Assembly (NCBI GenBank): GCA_903970225.1
Contig: CAJCHR010000475.1
Coordinates: forward strand, 1 to 33,110
Direction: 5' to 3'
Source of the DNA: Actinobacteria bacterium 21-64-8
GTDB taxonomy: Bacteria; Pseudomonadota; Alphaproteobacteria; Sphingomonadales; Sphingomonadaceae
DNA: 33,110 nt
Shown here: in pieces, positions 1-7,254 of the stretch
Layout: the number at the start of each line of letters is the position of its first letter
Position numbering within the stretch: the first letter of the stretch is position 1
The notes under the pieces: generated by a model
What the model saw: the letters and a program-made list of their open reading frames with translations, nothing else
The model's database searches: none
Told to the model about the DNA's origin: nothing
Made by a program: the position numbers and the translations under genes

Positions 1-70
1 CGATGCCGAGATGATCGATCGTCCCGCCGATCAGGTGGGCGACCGCGTTGCTATCGCGCGGTGCGCTCAT
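1..70 (-). CDS. Partial unidentified protein (N-terminus only)
   Basis: An ATG at 70-68 overlaps the TGA of the triple-RidA gene (ATGA overlap) and opens a frame with no stop to the window edge, reading MSAPRDSNAVAHLIGGTID and a few more residues. The 4-bp overlap is the arrangement seen several times in this window for true operon partners, so this is probably the next gene of the ridA-like transcript. Only 23 residues are visible and I do not recognise the family. Confidence 0.5.
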   Translation of the reverse strand, partial: MSAPRDSNAVAHLIGGTIDHLGI

Positions 71-1431
71 TCGGTCGCCGCGATCGCGTCGAGCTGGATC
101 AGCGAATTGGCGATCGGCCCGGCGCCCGTGATGACGACCGCCTCGAATGCCGGCAACGGGCCACCATCGGGAAGGAACACGCGGCGCTCCTCCTCGAAGA
201 TCGCCAGATCACTAGGCGTGGTCAGGTAGACCGTGAGCTTCGCGAGGTTCCGCATGTCGAGCCCGGCCGATCGTAGCACGTTCAGCATCAGACCGAGCGC
301 GGCACGCGCCTGTGCGCGGACCAGCCCGTCACGAGTGCCGGCAGGTTCGACCAGCCGGCCGTCCTCATCTAGCCCCGGAATGCCCGAGAGAAACAGGAAC
401 GGCCCGGCCCAGCGCCCCGCGGGCGCGGCGAACGGCCTGGGCACCGGCCATGCGACCGCGTCGAACTTCAGGCCCGCTGCCGGGTCGAGCGCGGTCAACT
501 CGATCTCGATCAGGCAGCCGCGATGGCCGACCTCGTTGAAGGTGGATACGCACAATGCGGGCTCGTGGTGGGGAAAGAACTGTTTGTGGACGCGGTGGAA
601 CACCGCGAAGTCGCTGTCGCGCGCGAGGTAGACGGTCGAGAGCACGATGTCGTCGAAGGTGAGCCCGCTCCGCCCCAGAAGCTGGCGCAGCTCGTTGTAG
701 CAATACCAGGCCTGTGCGGCGATCGGCCCGTCGCGACTGTCGGGGTGGCTGCGGCCGGTGGCGAGCGCGCGGCCTTCTTCGGGCAGGTCGTCGAAGCCCA
801 TGACCAGCGGCTTGCCGGGCTCCTGGGTCTTGATCGCGATGTGGCCCGCGGTGAACGTCAGCGGGCCCGATCGGACCGCTTGCGAGTAGTGCGAGGCCGA
901 GGGCAAGGGGGTCTGCGAGACGCCCGCGACCACGTCGCGCCGCGGGAACAACGGATTGACGCCGGGCGCGACCGCGATCGCGTCGATCCCGATCCACGCG
1001 CTCGGCTGCGTCGGGAACGCGCCGATGCCCAGCCCGCTCGAGGGCGAGGGCTTCGGCTGCCACGTGATCCGCACATTCTCGTAGACCGGGAAGAAACGCT
1101 TGTCCTTCTGCCAGATGTGCTGACGCAGGATCTGAGAGTTCTCGCTGCCGGCCTTCTGCAAAACCTGCTCGATGCCGTCGTGCGCGGCCCAGGCGCTTTG
1201 CGCGACCAGCCCCTCGTCCCGGTCGGCAAGGACTTCGCCCTGCTCCTTGCGCCGACCTTCGGCGGGGAGATCGGCAAAACCGCTACCAGTGACCGCCGGG
1301 GACACGCCCGAGGTGAAAATCAGGCCGTGCGAGACCACCGCAGCGGGATAGGCTGGAAACAGGGCGGACTCGGCAGATAGCCGGATTTCCGTGCGCTTGA
1401 CGGCGAGATCGACGCTCAAATTCTGCTCCAT
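67..1431 (-). CDS. Triple RidA-domain (YjgF/YER057c/UK114) protein
   Basis: The 454-residue protein is three RidA-like units in tandem, each about 140-150 residues. Each has the family's first strand pattern (SHGLIFTSG, SGPLTFTAG, AGPFLFLSG) and closing strand (IGIDAIAV, IEIELTAL, IQLDAIAA). Single RidA proteins are about 130 residues and form trimers, so this chain may fold as a whole trimer in one polypeptide. The Arg that carries out imine hydrolysis in true RidA (in the ARSCVEV-type strand) is not evident in any unit, so deaminase activity is doubtful; it may act like RutC-type proteins on a reactive catabolic intermediate. I chose the ATG at 1431, where homology begins; the frame is open further upstream, but that stretch contains the palindromes of the divergent promoter. 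It is divergent from the alpha/beta hydrolase at 1694 and is followed by a gene that overlaps its stop. Confidence 0.85.
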   Translation of the reverse strand: MEQNLSVDLAVKRTEIRLSAESALFPAYPAAVVSHGLIFTSGVSPAVTGSGFADLPAEGRRKEQGEVLADRDEGLVAQSAWAAHDGIEQVLQKAGSENSQILRQHIWQKDKRFFPVYENVRITWQPKPSPSSGLGIGAFPTQPSAWIGIDAIAVAPGVNPLFPRRDVVAGVSQTPLPSASHYSQAVRSGPLTFTAGHIAIKTQEPGKPLVMGFDDLPEEGRALATGRSHPDSRDGPIAAQAWYCYNELRQLLGRSGLTFDDIVLSTVYLARDSDFAVFHRVHKQFFPHHEPALCVSTFNEVGHRGCLIEIELTALDPAAGLKFDAVAWPVPRPFAAPAGRWAGPFLFLSGIPGLDEDGRLVEPAGTRDGLVRAQARAALGLMLNVLRSAGLDMRNLAKLTVYLTTPSDLAIFEEERRVFLPDGGPLPAFEAVVITGAGPIANSLIQLDAIAATE

Positions 1432-1528
1432 CGGTAACACTTGGCGGCACCGGCCAGCGACGGCGGCACTCGGCTTTGCCAGCCCTACCGCGCTCCGCTG
1501 GGCGCCGCGCACTGGTTGCTCCCGGCGC

Positions 1529-1542
1529 TCGACATATGTGGA
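1529..1542. promoter_or_regulatory. ACATATGT palindrome, site A (putative operator)
   Basis: TCgACATATGTgGA is a 14-bp inverted repeat with one mismatched pair around an ACATATGT core (1532-1539). It lies in the divergent gap between the triple-RidA gene and the alpha/beta hydrolase. Its centre is 42 bp from the centre of site B, about four helical turns, which would place two bound dimers on the same DNA face. The same core recurs upstream of other operons here. Confidence 0.55.
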
Positions 1543-1571
1543 CCTCCGACAGCCAGCACCCTGCGTTCGGC

Positions 1572-1583
1572 ACACATATGTGT
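1572..1583. promoter_or_regulatory. ACACATATGTGT palindrome, site B (putative operator)
   Basis: This is a perfect 12-bp palindrome, the most symmetric member of the ACATATGT family in the window. It lies about 110 bp before the alpha/beta hydrolase start and 140 bp before the RidA start, so one regulator could serve both directions. Confidence 0.6.
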
Positions 1584-1693
1584 CGCGGCGAGGTGCCGGA
1601 GTTGCCTTGCCGCCGCGCTGCATGGTGTCGGGACGGGATCCTGCGATCCGCAGCCGATCCCTTGCCGCCTCCAGTACCGAGAAAGCCCGCGCC

Positions 1694-2554
1694 ATGTACC
1701 CCGCCGACGCCACTCCCTCCTCAGATCACGTCTTGCGTCGCTCGGTTATCGAATCGCCGGACGGTGTGAAGCTGGCCGTCGTCGAGGCCGGAAATCCGGC
1801 GATGCCCGGCATCCTGTGCGTCCACGGGTTCGCGCAGAGCAGCCAGTCGTTCGGTCGGCAGTTCGCTTCCGAGCTTGCACAGGGCTACCATCTGGTCGCG
1901 TTCGACCACCGCGGCCATGGCGCGTCGGACAAGCCCTCCGCTCCCGAAGCCTATGTCGGTTCGCAAGTCTGGGCCGACGACATCGCGGCGGTCATCGCGG
2001 CGACGCATCTGCAGCGGCCGGTGCTGCTCGCGTGGTCGTTCGGCGGGTACGTCGCGATGGATTATGTGCGTCACCACGGCACCGGCGCCATCGCCGGCAT
2101 CAACATGGTCGCGTCGACCGGTGGCCTCGTCAGTTCGTTCATCATGGAAGCGGCCAGCGCCGCGGCCGAGGGACCAAGCACGAGTGCGGACCTGGGCGCC
2201 TTCATCCGCGCCGCTGCAGACACCGCCGAAAGCTATGCCACGTCGCAGACCCCCGAGGAACGCCAGGCACTGTTCGCGACCGAGTTGATGATGCCTGCTT
2301 ACGTCCGGCGGGCCATGGCGACACGCGATAACAGCCACTACGACTTGCTGGACGCGATCGATGTGCCGATCCTGTTCAGCACCGGCACCGAAGATCCGCT
2401 CGTCCCGCCGCAGGACGTGGAGAAGATCCGTGCCGCCATCCCGCAGGCGACTTTATCGACGTACGACGGCGCTGCGCACTTCCCGTTCGTGGACGACACC
2501 GCGCGCTTCAATCGCGAGCTTGCCGCATTCGTTCAGCAGGCGCAGGCGCGCTAG
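1694..2554 (+). CDS. Alpha/beta hydrolase
   Basis: A 286-residue single-domain alpha/beta hydrolase of the haloperoxidase/RutD/esterase type. The oxyanion-hole segment CVHGFAQSS is at about 42-50. The nucleophile elbow is AWSFGG with Ser115 (first Gly replaced by Ala). The acid is probably Asp234 in GTEDPLVP and the base His262 in GAAHFPF, so the triad looks complete. There is no signal peptide, so it is cytosolic. Homology starts soon after the ATG at 1694, although the frame is open upstream. It is divergent from the triple-RidA gene and shares its operator region. Pairing RidA with an alpha/beta hydrolase near flavin monooxygenases recalls rutC/rutD. The substrate is unknown; a cyclic ester, carbamate or enol ester intermediate is possible. 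Confidence 0.85.
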   Translation: MYPADATPSSDHVLRRSVIESPDGVKLAVVEAGNPAMPGILCVHGFAQSSQSFGRQFASELAQGYHLVAFDHRGHGASDKPSAPEAYVGSQVWADDIAAVIAATHLQRPVLLAWSFGGYVAMDYVRHHGTGAIAGINMVASTGGLVSSFIMEAASAAAEGPSTSADLGAFIRAAADTAESYATSQTPEERQALFATELMMPAYVRRAMATRDNSHYDLLDAIDVPILFSTGTEDPLVPPQDVEKIRAAIPQATLSTYDGAAHFPFVDDTARFNRELAAFVQQAQAR

Positions 2555-2572
2555 CCTGGCCGGGCAGCGCGA

Positions 2573-2586
2573 TCGCACATATGCGA
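2573..2586. promoter_or_regulatory. CACATATG inverted repeat, site C (putative operator)
   Basis: TCGCA-CATA-TGCGA is an inverted repeat with 5-bp arms, containing CACATATG as in the other sites of the set. It lies just after the alpha/beta hydrolase stop and about 145 bp before the MFS transporter, so the transporter may have its own regulated promoter rather than only read-through. Confidence 0.45.
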
Positions 2587-2730
2587 AGCGCTCGAGGCGG
2601 GCCATTGCACCGTCCGGCGGTGAGCCCGTAGCCCCAGGATAATCACTTCGATCGGGATTTCGCGGACGATGGCTCGGATGTGCAGAATCACTCGCAGGCC
2701 AGCTGGTGATCCCAAGGCGGCACGTCGCCA

Positions 2731-4080
2731 ATGAAGCGCCCACGTGTCGCTGGCGTGCCGATAGCGTGGGGCTTGGGTCACTGCTGTGGTTCCGTTGCGC
2801 TGGGCCTGATCGGCAGCCAGTACATGCTGTTCATGACGCAGTTCGTGGGCATGTCTCCGGGTCTGGTGGGCGCGATCTTCGCGTTTGCGAAGTTGTCCGA
2901 CGTGCTTTCGGACGTGATCGTCGGGCTATTGTCCGACCGGATCGACACGCGCTGGGGCAGACGCCGGCCATGGCTGTTTGCAGGCGCACTGCTGCTGCCG
3001 ATCAGCGTCGTCGCGATCTTTCACTCCGATCACGTGAGCGCAGGGTGGCTTGGCGCGGCCTCGGTGGGTGCGATCCTCGTCATGTACGTCGGTTACACCT
3101 GTATCCACATCCCGCTGGTCGCGATGTCCGCCGAGATCACGACGAGCTACAAAGAGCGCGGCTCGCTGTGGGCGTACGGTATGTTCTTCCAGGTGCTGGG
3201 CAACACGACCGGGATCGCCGGCACGCCGATCCTGCTGCTGCTCTTCGGCGGAGGGATCGGCGCCTATCATGCGACCTCGCTGATGCTTGCCGGGTTCATG
3301 CTCCTGACCGGGCTGATCTGCGTGATCGGAACCGCAAAAGCCCCCCGCCCCGCAGCATTAACGAGCCTGATCGAACGCGTGTCGCCAAGGGAATGGCTCA
3401 GCACGCTCCTGAGCAACGGCCCGCTGATGGCCTATGCGTTCTTCTCCACCGTCTCGATCCTGTCGTTGTCGATGATGAGCGTCAGCATGACGTTCTTCCT
3501 GTTCGATATCCTGAAGCTCGGCCAGCCGGGCATGATCGTCTACGGTTCGGCCGGTCTGCCGGGTTCGATCCTGGGGCTGGTCCTGTTTATGTGGCTGATG
3601 AAGCGCGTACCCAAGCATATCCTGGCGGGCTGCGCGGCCTTCGTCGATGCGTTCGTGGTGCTGGGATTGCGGCTGCTCGACCACACGACCCCATTGTGGT
3701 TCTTCGGCGCCGTGGTGTTCGTCTGGGGCCTGCTGGTGATGGGCATGAACTACATGACCAACTCCCTGATACCCGACATCATCCGCGCCGACACGCTCAA
3801 GACCGGCTTGCGCCGCGAGGGTGCGATCGCCTCGCTATCTTCGGCAATCCAGAAAACGATGCCCGCGTTCAGCACGCTCGCCTTCGGAATGCTGCTGGAT
3901 GCGGGCGGCTATATCCCCGGCAGGGTCGGAGCGCAGCCAGCAAGCGCGATCGAGATGATCTATGTCGCCAATTGCATCATTCCCGGGGTGCTGATGCTGA
4001 TCTCCTCGGTCGCGATGCTGTTCTTCTACAATCTTACCGAGGAAAAGCTGGCATCGCTCGAGTCCGAAGCAGCGGCGTAG
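2731..4080 (+). CDS. MFS transporter, GPH (glycoside-pentoside-hexuronide)-like family
   Basis: A 449-residue integral membrane protein with about 12 hydrophobic segments. The loop after the second helix reads SDRIDTRWGRRRPW (68-81), the signature of GPH:cation symporters in the major facilitator superfamily. It probably imports the cluster's substrate or a breakdown product across the inner membrane. It lies after the alpha/beta hydrolase, separated by 176 bp that carry operator site C, and converges with the lyase gene ending at 4138. A second, distinct GPH-type carrier is at 21263, one in each arm. Sphingomonad GPH carriers are often linked to non-sugar compounds, so a sugar substrate should not be assumed. 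Confidence 0.88.
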   Translation: MKRPRVAGVPIAWGLGHCCGSVALGLIGSQYMLFMTQFVGMSPGLVGAIFAFAKLSDVLSDVIVGLLSDRIDTRWGRRRPWLFAGALLLPISVVAIFHSDHVSAGWLGAASVGAILVMYVGYTCIHIPLVAMSAEITTSYKERGSLWAYGMFFQVLGNTTGIAGTPILLLLFGGGIGAYHATSLMLAGFMLLTGLICVIGTAKAPRPAALTSLIERVSPREWLSTLLSNGPLMAYAFFSTVSILSLSMMSVSMTFFLFDILKLGQPGMIVYGSAGLPGSILGLVLFMWLMKRVPKHILAGCAAFVDAFVVLGLRLLDHTTPLWFFGAVVFVWGLLVMGMNYMTNSLIPDIIRADTLKTGLRREGAIASLSSAIQKTMPAFSTLAFGMLLDAGGYIPGRVGAQPASAIEMIYVANCIIPGVLMLISSVAMLFFYNLTEEKLASLESEAAA

Positions 4081-4088
4081 CACGACAC

Positions 4089-4103
4089 CGGGGCGCCGCC
4101 CCG
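4089..4103. terminator. Possible bidirectional hairpin between convergent genes
   Basis: A 6-bp GC stem (CGGGGC with GCCCCG, 3-nt loop) lies in the 57-bp gap between the convergent MFS and lyase genes. There is no T-run on either side, so intrinsic termination is uncertain. Confidence 0.3.
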
Positions 4104-4137
4104 TCCCGTGCGCTCGAGCGGCGCGAACGCCGAAGGT

Positions 4138-5037
4138 TCAGCTGCCGCCGGACCAGCGGCGCTCGAATTCCCAGACATCCTCGAAGCCAACCATCGAGCA
4201 GAACGTCTTGAAATCGAAGATGCTTCCGTCGCTCGCGTCGCCGATGCCCTCGTCGCGCAGCCGGATCAGCGCAGTCTCGACCGCACTCGCCGCCGTCAGC
4301 GCAGTCAGCGACGGGAAGATCGCGAAGCGGAAGCCGATCTCGCCGAGCTCCCGGGCCGAGCGGATCGGGGTGAGCCCGCCGTTCGCCATGTTCGCCATCA
4401 CCGGAAGGTCGAACCGCGCGCAGACGGTGCGCATCTCTTCCTCGCTTTCGAGCGCCTCGGGAAACAGCACGTCGGCGCCCGCTTTGGCATAAGCCTCGAG
4501 GCGGCGCAGCGTGCCATCGATCCCTTCGCTCTGGCGGGCATCGGTCCGCGCGATGACGACGATGCCGTCCTCGCTCCGGGCCCCGCCTTTGCGTGCCTCG
4601 ACAGCAACCTTGATCTTCGCCGCCATGTCTTCGACCGGGATAAGCCGCTTGAACGGCGTGTGACCGCACTTCTTGGGGAATTCCTGGTCCTCGAGCTGGA
4701 TCGCGGCGGCGCCCGCATCCTCATAGCCGCGGACCGTGTGGCGTACGTTCAGCAAGCCGCCGAAGCCGGTGTCCGCGTCGGCGATGACGGCGCCGTCCGA
4801 CACGCGGACGAGCACGGCGATCCGTTCGCGCATTTCAGTGTAGGTCACCAGGCCCGCGTCCGGCATCCCAAACGCCGAGGCCGTCATCCAGTATCCCGTT
4901 CCATAGACGAATTCGAAGCCCAGGCGATTTGCGACCAGCGCCGCGATCATGTCGTGGATGCCGGGTGCAACCACGATATCGCCCGTCTCCGCCGTGCTCG
5001 CCAGCGCCTCGCGAAGCGTCCGCTTACCTTGCCGCAT
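4138..5037 (-). CDS. Isocitrate lyase/PEP mutase family lyase (2,3-dimethylmalate or 2-methylisocitrate lyase-like)
   Basis: A 299-residue TIM-barrel enzyme of the isocitrate lyase/PEP mutase superfamily. Visible marks are the metal-binding ADADTGFGG (86-94), the catalytic loop KKCGH (122-126) after QLEDQEFP, and ARTDARQSEG. The KKCGH Cys is typical of lyases that cleave 2-hydroxy diacids to pyruvate or glyoxylate plus a carboxylate, unlike the phosphonate mutases. It lies 16 bp after the LeuD-type gene, so it should act on the product of that hydratase. Dimethylmalate lyase next to dimethylmaleate hydratase in Eubacterium barkeri nicotinate fermentation is the closest known parallel; methylisocitrate lyase or oxaloacetate decarboxylase are alternatives. 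Family call is firm, substrate open. Confidence 0.88.
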   Translation of the reverse strand: MRQGKRTLREALASTAETGDIVVAPGIHDMIAALVANRLGFEFVYGTGYWMTASAFGMPDAGLVTYTEMRERIAVLVRVSDGAVIADADTGFGGLLNVRHTVRGYEDAGAAAIQLEDQEFPKKCGHTPFKRLIPVEDMAAKIKVAVEARKGGARSEDGIVVIARTDARQSEGIDGTLRRLEAYAKAGADVLFPEALESEEEMRTVCARFDLPVMANMANGGLTPIRSARELGEIGFRFAIFPSLTALTAASAVETALIRLRDEGIGDASDGSIFDFKTFCSMVGFEDVWEFERRWSGGS

Positions 5038-5053
5038 CAGTTATTCCTTGTTG

Positions 5054-5671
5054 TCATGAGCGCCCGTGGGGGTGCCGCCAGGGCAACCGCCGGTCGAGCG
5101 TCGCCTCGATCGCCTCAATCGACGCGAGATGTTCCAGCGTCCGGCCGATCGGGTCGGTGCCGCGCAGCAGATCTCCTCGCGCCTGCGGGGAGATGTCGAA
5201 CGCGAACTGAGCATTGCCGACCGTCACCCGCTGATCAACCAGCGAGACGCGCATCGGCACGCCCGCTTCTGCCGCGATCGCGCAGCGCTCGACCGCGTCG
5301 CGCGGCAGCCGCACCGGCAGCAGCGCGTTGTTGAGCGCGTTGTTGTAGAAAATGTCACCAAAGCTCGGCGCGACCACGCAGACGATGCCGGCGTCGAGCA
5401 GCGCCCAGGCGGCATGCTCGCGGCTCGATCCGCAGCCGAAATTGTCGCCAGCGACCAGGATCGCCGCGTTCCGATAGCGCTGCTCGTCGAGCACGAAGCC
5501 CGCAACCGAATGGCCATCGGCATCGTGGCGTCGATCGTAGAACAGGCCGCGACCCAGTCCGGTCCGGGTGACCGTGCGCAGGAACTGGCCGGGTACGATC
5601 TGGTCGGTGTCGAGATTGTCCTCGATCAGCGGCACTGCCAGTCCCTCGACCACCGTGACCGCGCGACTCAC
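5054..5671 (-). CDS. leuD: Aconitase-superfamily hydratase small subunit (LeuD-like)
   Basis: A 205-residue protein with the LeuD swivelling domain: [15 protein letters not shown] near the N-terminus and the substrate-binding loop [17 protein letters not shown], then [17 protein letters not shown]. It pairs with the LeuC-type subunit to hydrate or dehydrate a diacid. The GTG start overlaps the LeuC stop by four bases (GTGA), implying translational coupling. There is no leuA or leuB nearby and the next gene is a C-C lyase, so a catabolic role (hydration of an alkylmaleate such as citraconate or dimethylmaleate) fits better than leucine synthesis. The symbol denotes the family only. Confidence 0.88.
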   Translation of the reverse strand: MSRAVTVVEGLAVPLIEDNLDTDQIVPGQFLRTVTRTGLGRGLFYDRRHDADGHSVAGFVLDEQRYRNAAILVAGDNFGCGSSREHAAWALLDAGIVCVVAPSFGDIFYNNALNNALLPVRLPRDAVERCAIAAEAGVPMRVSLVDQRVTVGNAQFAFDISPQARGDLLRGTDPIGRTLEHLASIEAIEATLDRRLPWRHPHGRS

Positions 5672-7074
5672 AGCACGGCCCTCACGTCCGAGATATGGCC
5701 GGTGATCGCGGCTTGGGCGACCATCGCCGGGCTCATCAAGTGAGTGCGCCCACCGCGCCCCTGGCGTCCCTCGAAGTTGCGATTGGAGGTCGAGGCGCAG
5801 CGCTGGCCGGGCGCGAGCCGGTCGGGGTTCATGCCCAGGCACATGGAGCACCCAGGCTCGCGCCATTCGAAGCCGGCAGAGCGGAAGACCTCGTCGAGCC
5901 CCTCCGCCTCCGCCGCGCGGCGCACCGCGCTCGAACCCGGCACGACGAGCGCGCGCACTCCGGTCGCGACGGTTCGCCCGGCAATGATCGCGGCCGCGGC
6001 GCGCAAGTCCTCGAGGCGGCCGTTCGTGCACGAACCGATGAAGGCGACGTCGATCGGCGTACCCGCGATCGGCGCCCCGGGCGCGAGATCCATGTAGGCA
6101 AGCGCGCGGCGCGCAGCCTCGCGCTTGTCCGGGTCCGCGATCTGCTCGGGATCGGGAACCGCTCGGTCGATTGCAATGGATTGCGCGGGGCTCGTGCCCC
6201 AGCTCACCATCGGCGCCAGACCCTCGACGTGGATCGTCTCGATCCGGTCGAAGCGGGCGGAGGGATCGCTCGGGAGCGTGCGCCAGAAGCGCACCGCCTC
6301 GGTCCATTCGCTCACGGAGAGGTCGGCGCGTTCGCGCAAGTACGCGAACGTCGTCTCGTCGGGCGCGACGAGGCCCGCTTTAGCGCCGCCCTCGATCGAC
6401 ATGTTGCACAAGGTCATGCGGCCCGCCATCGACAGCGCACGGACCGCGGCCCCGGTGTATTCGATGACGTGGTTGGTGGCACCGCCCGCGCCGATCTGCG
6501 CGATCATCGCGAGCGCCAGGTCCTTGGCGGACGTGCCCGGTCCCGGCGTTCCTGCGAACCGGACCAGCAGATTGTGCGATTTCACCTGGCGCAGCGTCTG
6601 CGTGGCCAGCACATGCTCGACCTCCGAAGTGCCGATGCCATGGGCCAGCGCGCCGAACGCGCCATGCGTCGAGGTATGGCTGTCGCCGCAGACGATCACA
6701 ATGCCCGGCAGCGTCCGCCCGAGTTCCGGCGCAACGACGTGGACGATGCCGTTGTCGGGATCGCCCATGCCGAAGCATGTGATGCCGTGCCGCGCGGAGT
6801 TGCGTACCATCGTCTCGATCTGCACGCGCGCGGCCGAGTCCCGGATCGCGGCAGTGCCTGCGGCCTGGCCCTCGGTCGGCGTCGAGTGGTCGGTCATCGC
6901 CAGCGTTTGCGCCGGCGCTCGAACCGGGCGGTTTGTCTCATCGAGACCCGCGAACGCCTGCGGCGAGGCCACCTCGTGCAGCAGGTGAAGGTCGACGGCT
7001 AACAGCGACGGCTCGCCAGGAGCAACCTCGACGGCGTGCAGATCCCACACCTTGTCGTACAATGTCTGAGCCAC
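5668..7074 (-). CDS. leuC: Aconitase-superfamily hydratase large subunit (LeuC-like)
   Basis: A 468-residue 4Fe-4S dehydratase large subunit of normal LeuC length. Cluster ligands are the Cys in [13 protein letters not shown] (about 349) and the pair in [11 protein letters not shown] (about 409 and 412). Other family marks are [24 protein letters not shown] and [11 protein letters not shown] chose the GTG at 7074, which has a GGGA ribosome site 6-9 bases upstream and gives the usual [11 protein letters not shown]-terminus; an ATG at 7095 has no such site. It heads a three-gene operon with the LeuD-like subunit and the lyase, divergent from hyuA, with an ACATATGT site between. Catabolic hydration of a substituted maleate is inferred from that context. 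Confidence 0.9.
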   Translation of the reverse strand: MAQTLYDKVWDLHAVEVAPGEPSLLAVDLHLLHEVASPQAFAGLDETNRPVRAPAQTLAMTDHSTPTEGQAAGTAAIRDSAARVQIETMVRNSARHGITCFGMGDPDNGIVHVVAPELGRTLPGIVIVCGDSHTSTHGAFGALAHGIGTSEVEHVLATQTLRQVKSHNLLVRFAGTPGPGTSAKDLALAMIAQIGAGGATNHVIEYTGAAVRALSMAGRMTLCNMSIEGGAKAGLVAPDETTFAYLRERADLSVSEWTEAVRFWRTLPSDPSARFDRIETIHVEGLAPMVSWGTSPAQSIAIDRAVPDPEQIADPDKREAARRALAYMDLAPGAPIAGTPIDVAFIGSCTNGRLEDLRAAAAIIAGRTVATGVRALVVPGSSAVRRAAEAEGLDEVFRSAGFEWREPGCSMCLGMNPDRLAPGQRCASTSNRNFEGRQGRGGRTHLMSPAMVAQAAITGHISDVRAVL

Positions 7075-7157
7075 GTGATTCCCGCAACTGCGCATAACGA
7101 TATGCCCGTCAGCCGCGCAATCGCGCTAAAAATTCCGGGCTGTCAATCGAGCGCAAC

Positions 7158-7165
7158 ACATATGT
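7158..7165. promoter_or_regulatory. ACATATGT palindrome, site D (putative operator)
   Basis: A perfect 8-bp ACATATGT lies in the 180-bp gap between leuC-like and hyuA, about 85-90 bp from both starts, so it could control both directions. The context CACATATGTAAA closely matches site E upstream of the LLM gene at 11312. Confidence 0.6.
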
Positions 7166-7254
7166 AAACACTCGATAAATTCCGATTACGTATCGCGCAT
7201 TCTCGTGATCATGGCGGGAATTCGAAGCCGTGATGTAAGGATCGGAAACAGGTA

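Noticed and set aside
5054-7074. LeuC/LeuD as leucine biosynthesis genes
   Set aside because: No leuA or leuB nearby, the operon ends with a C-C lyase, and the promoter is shared with hyuA and an operator of the catabolic set.
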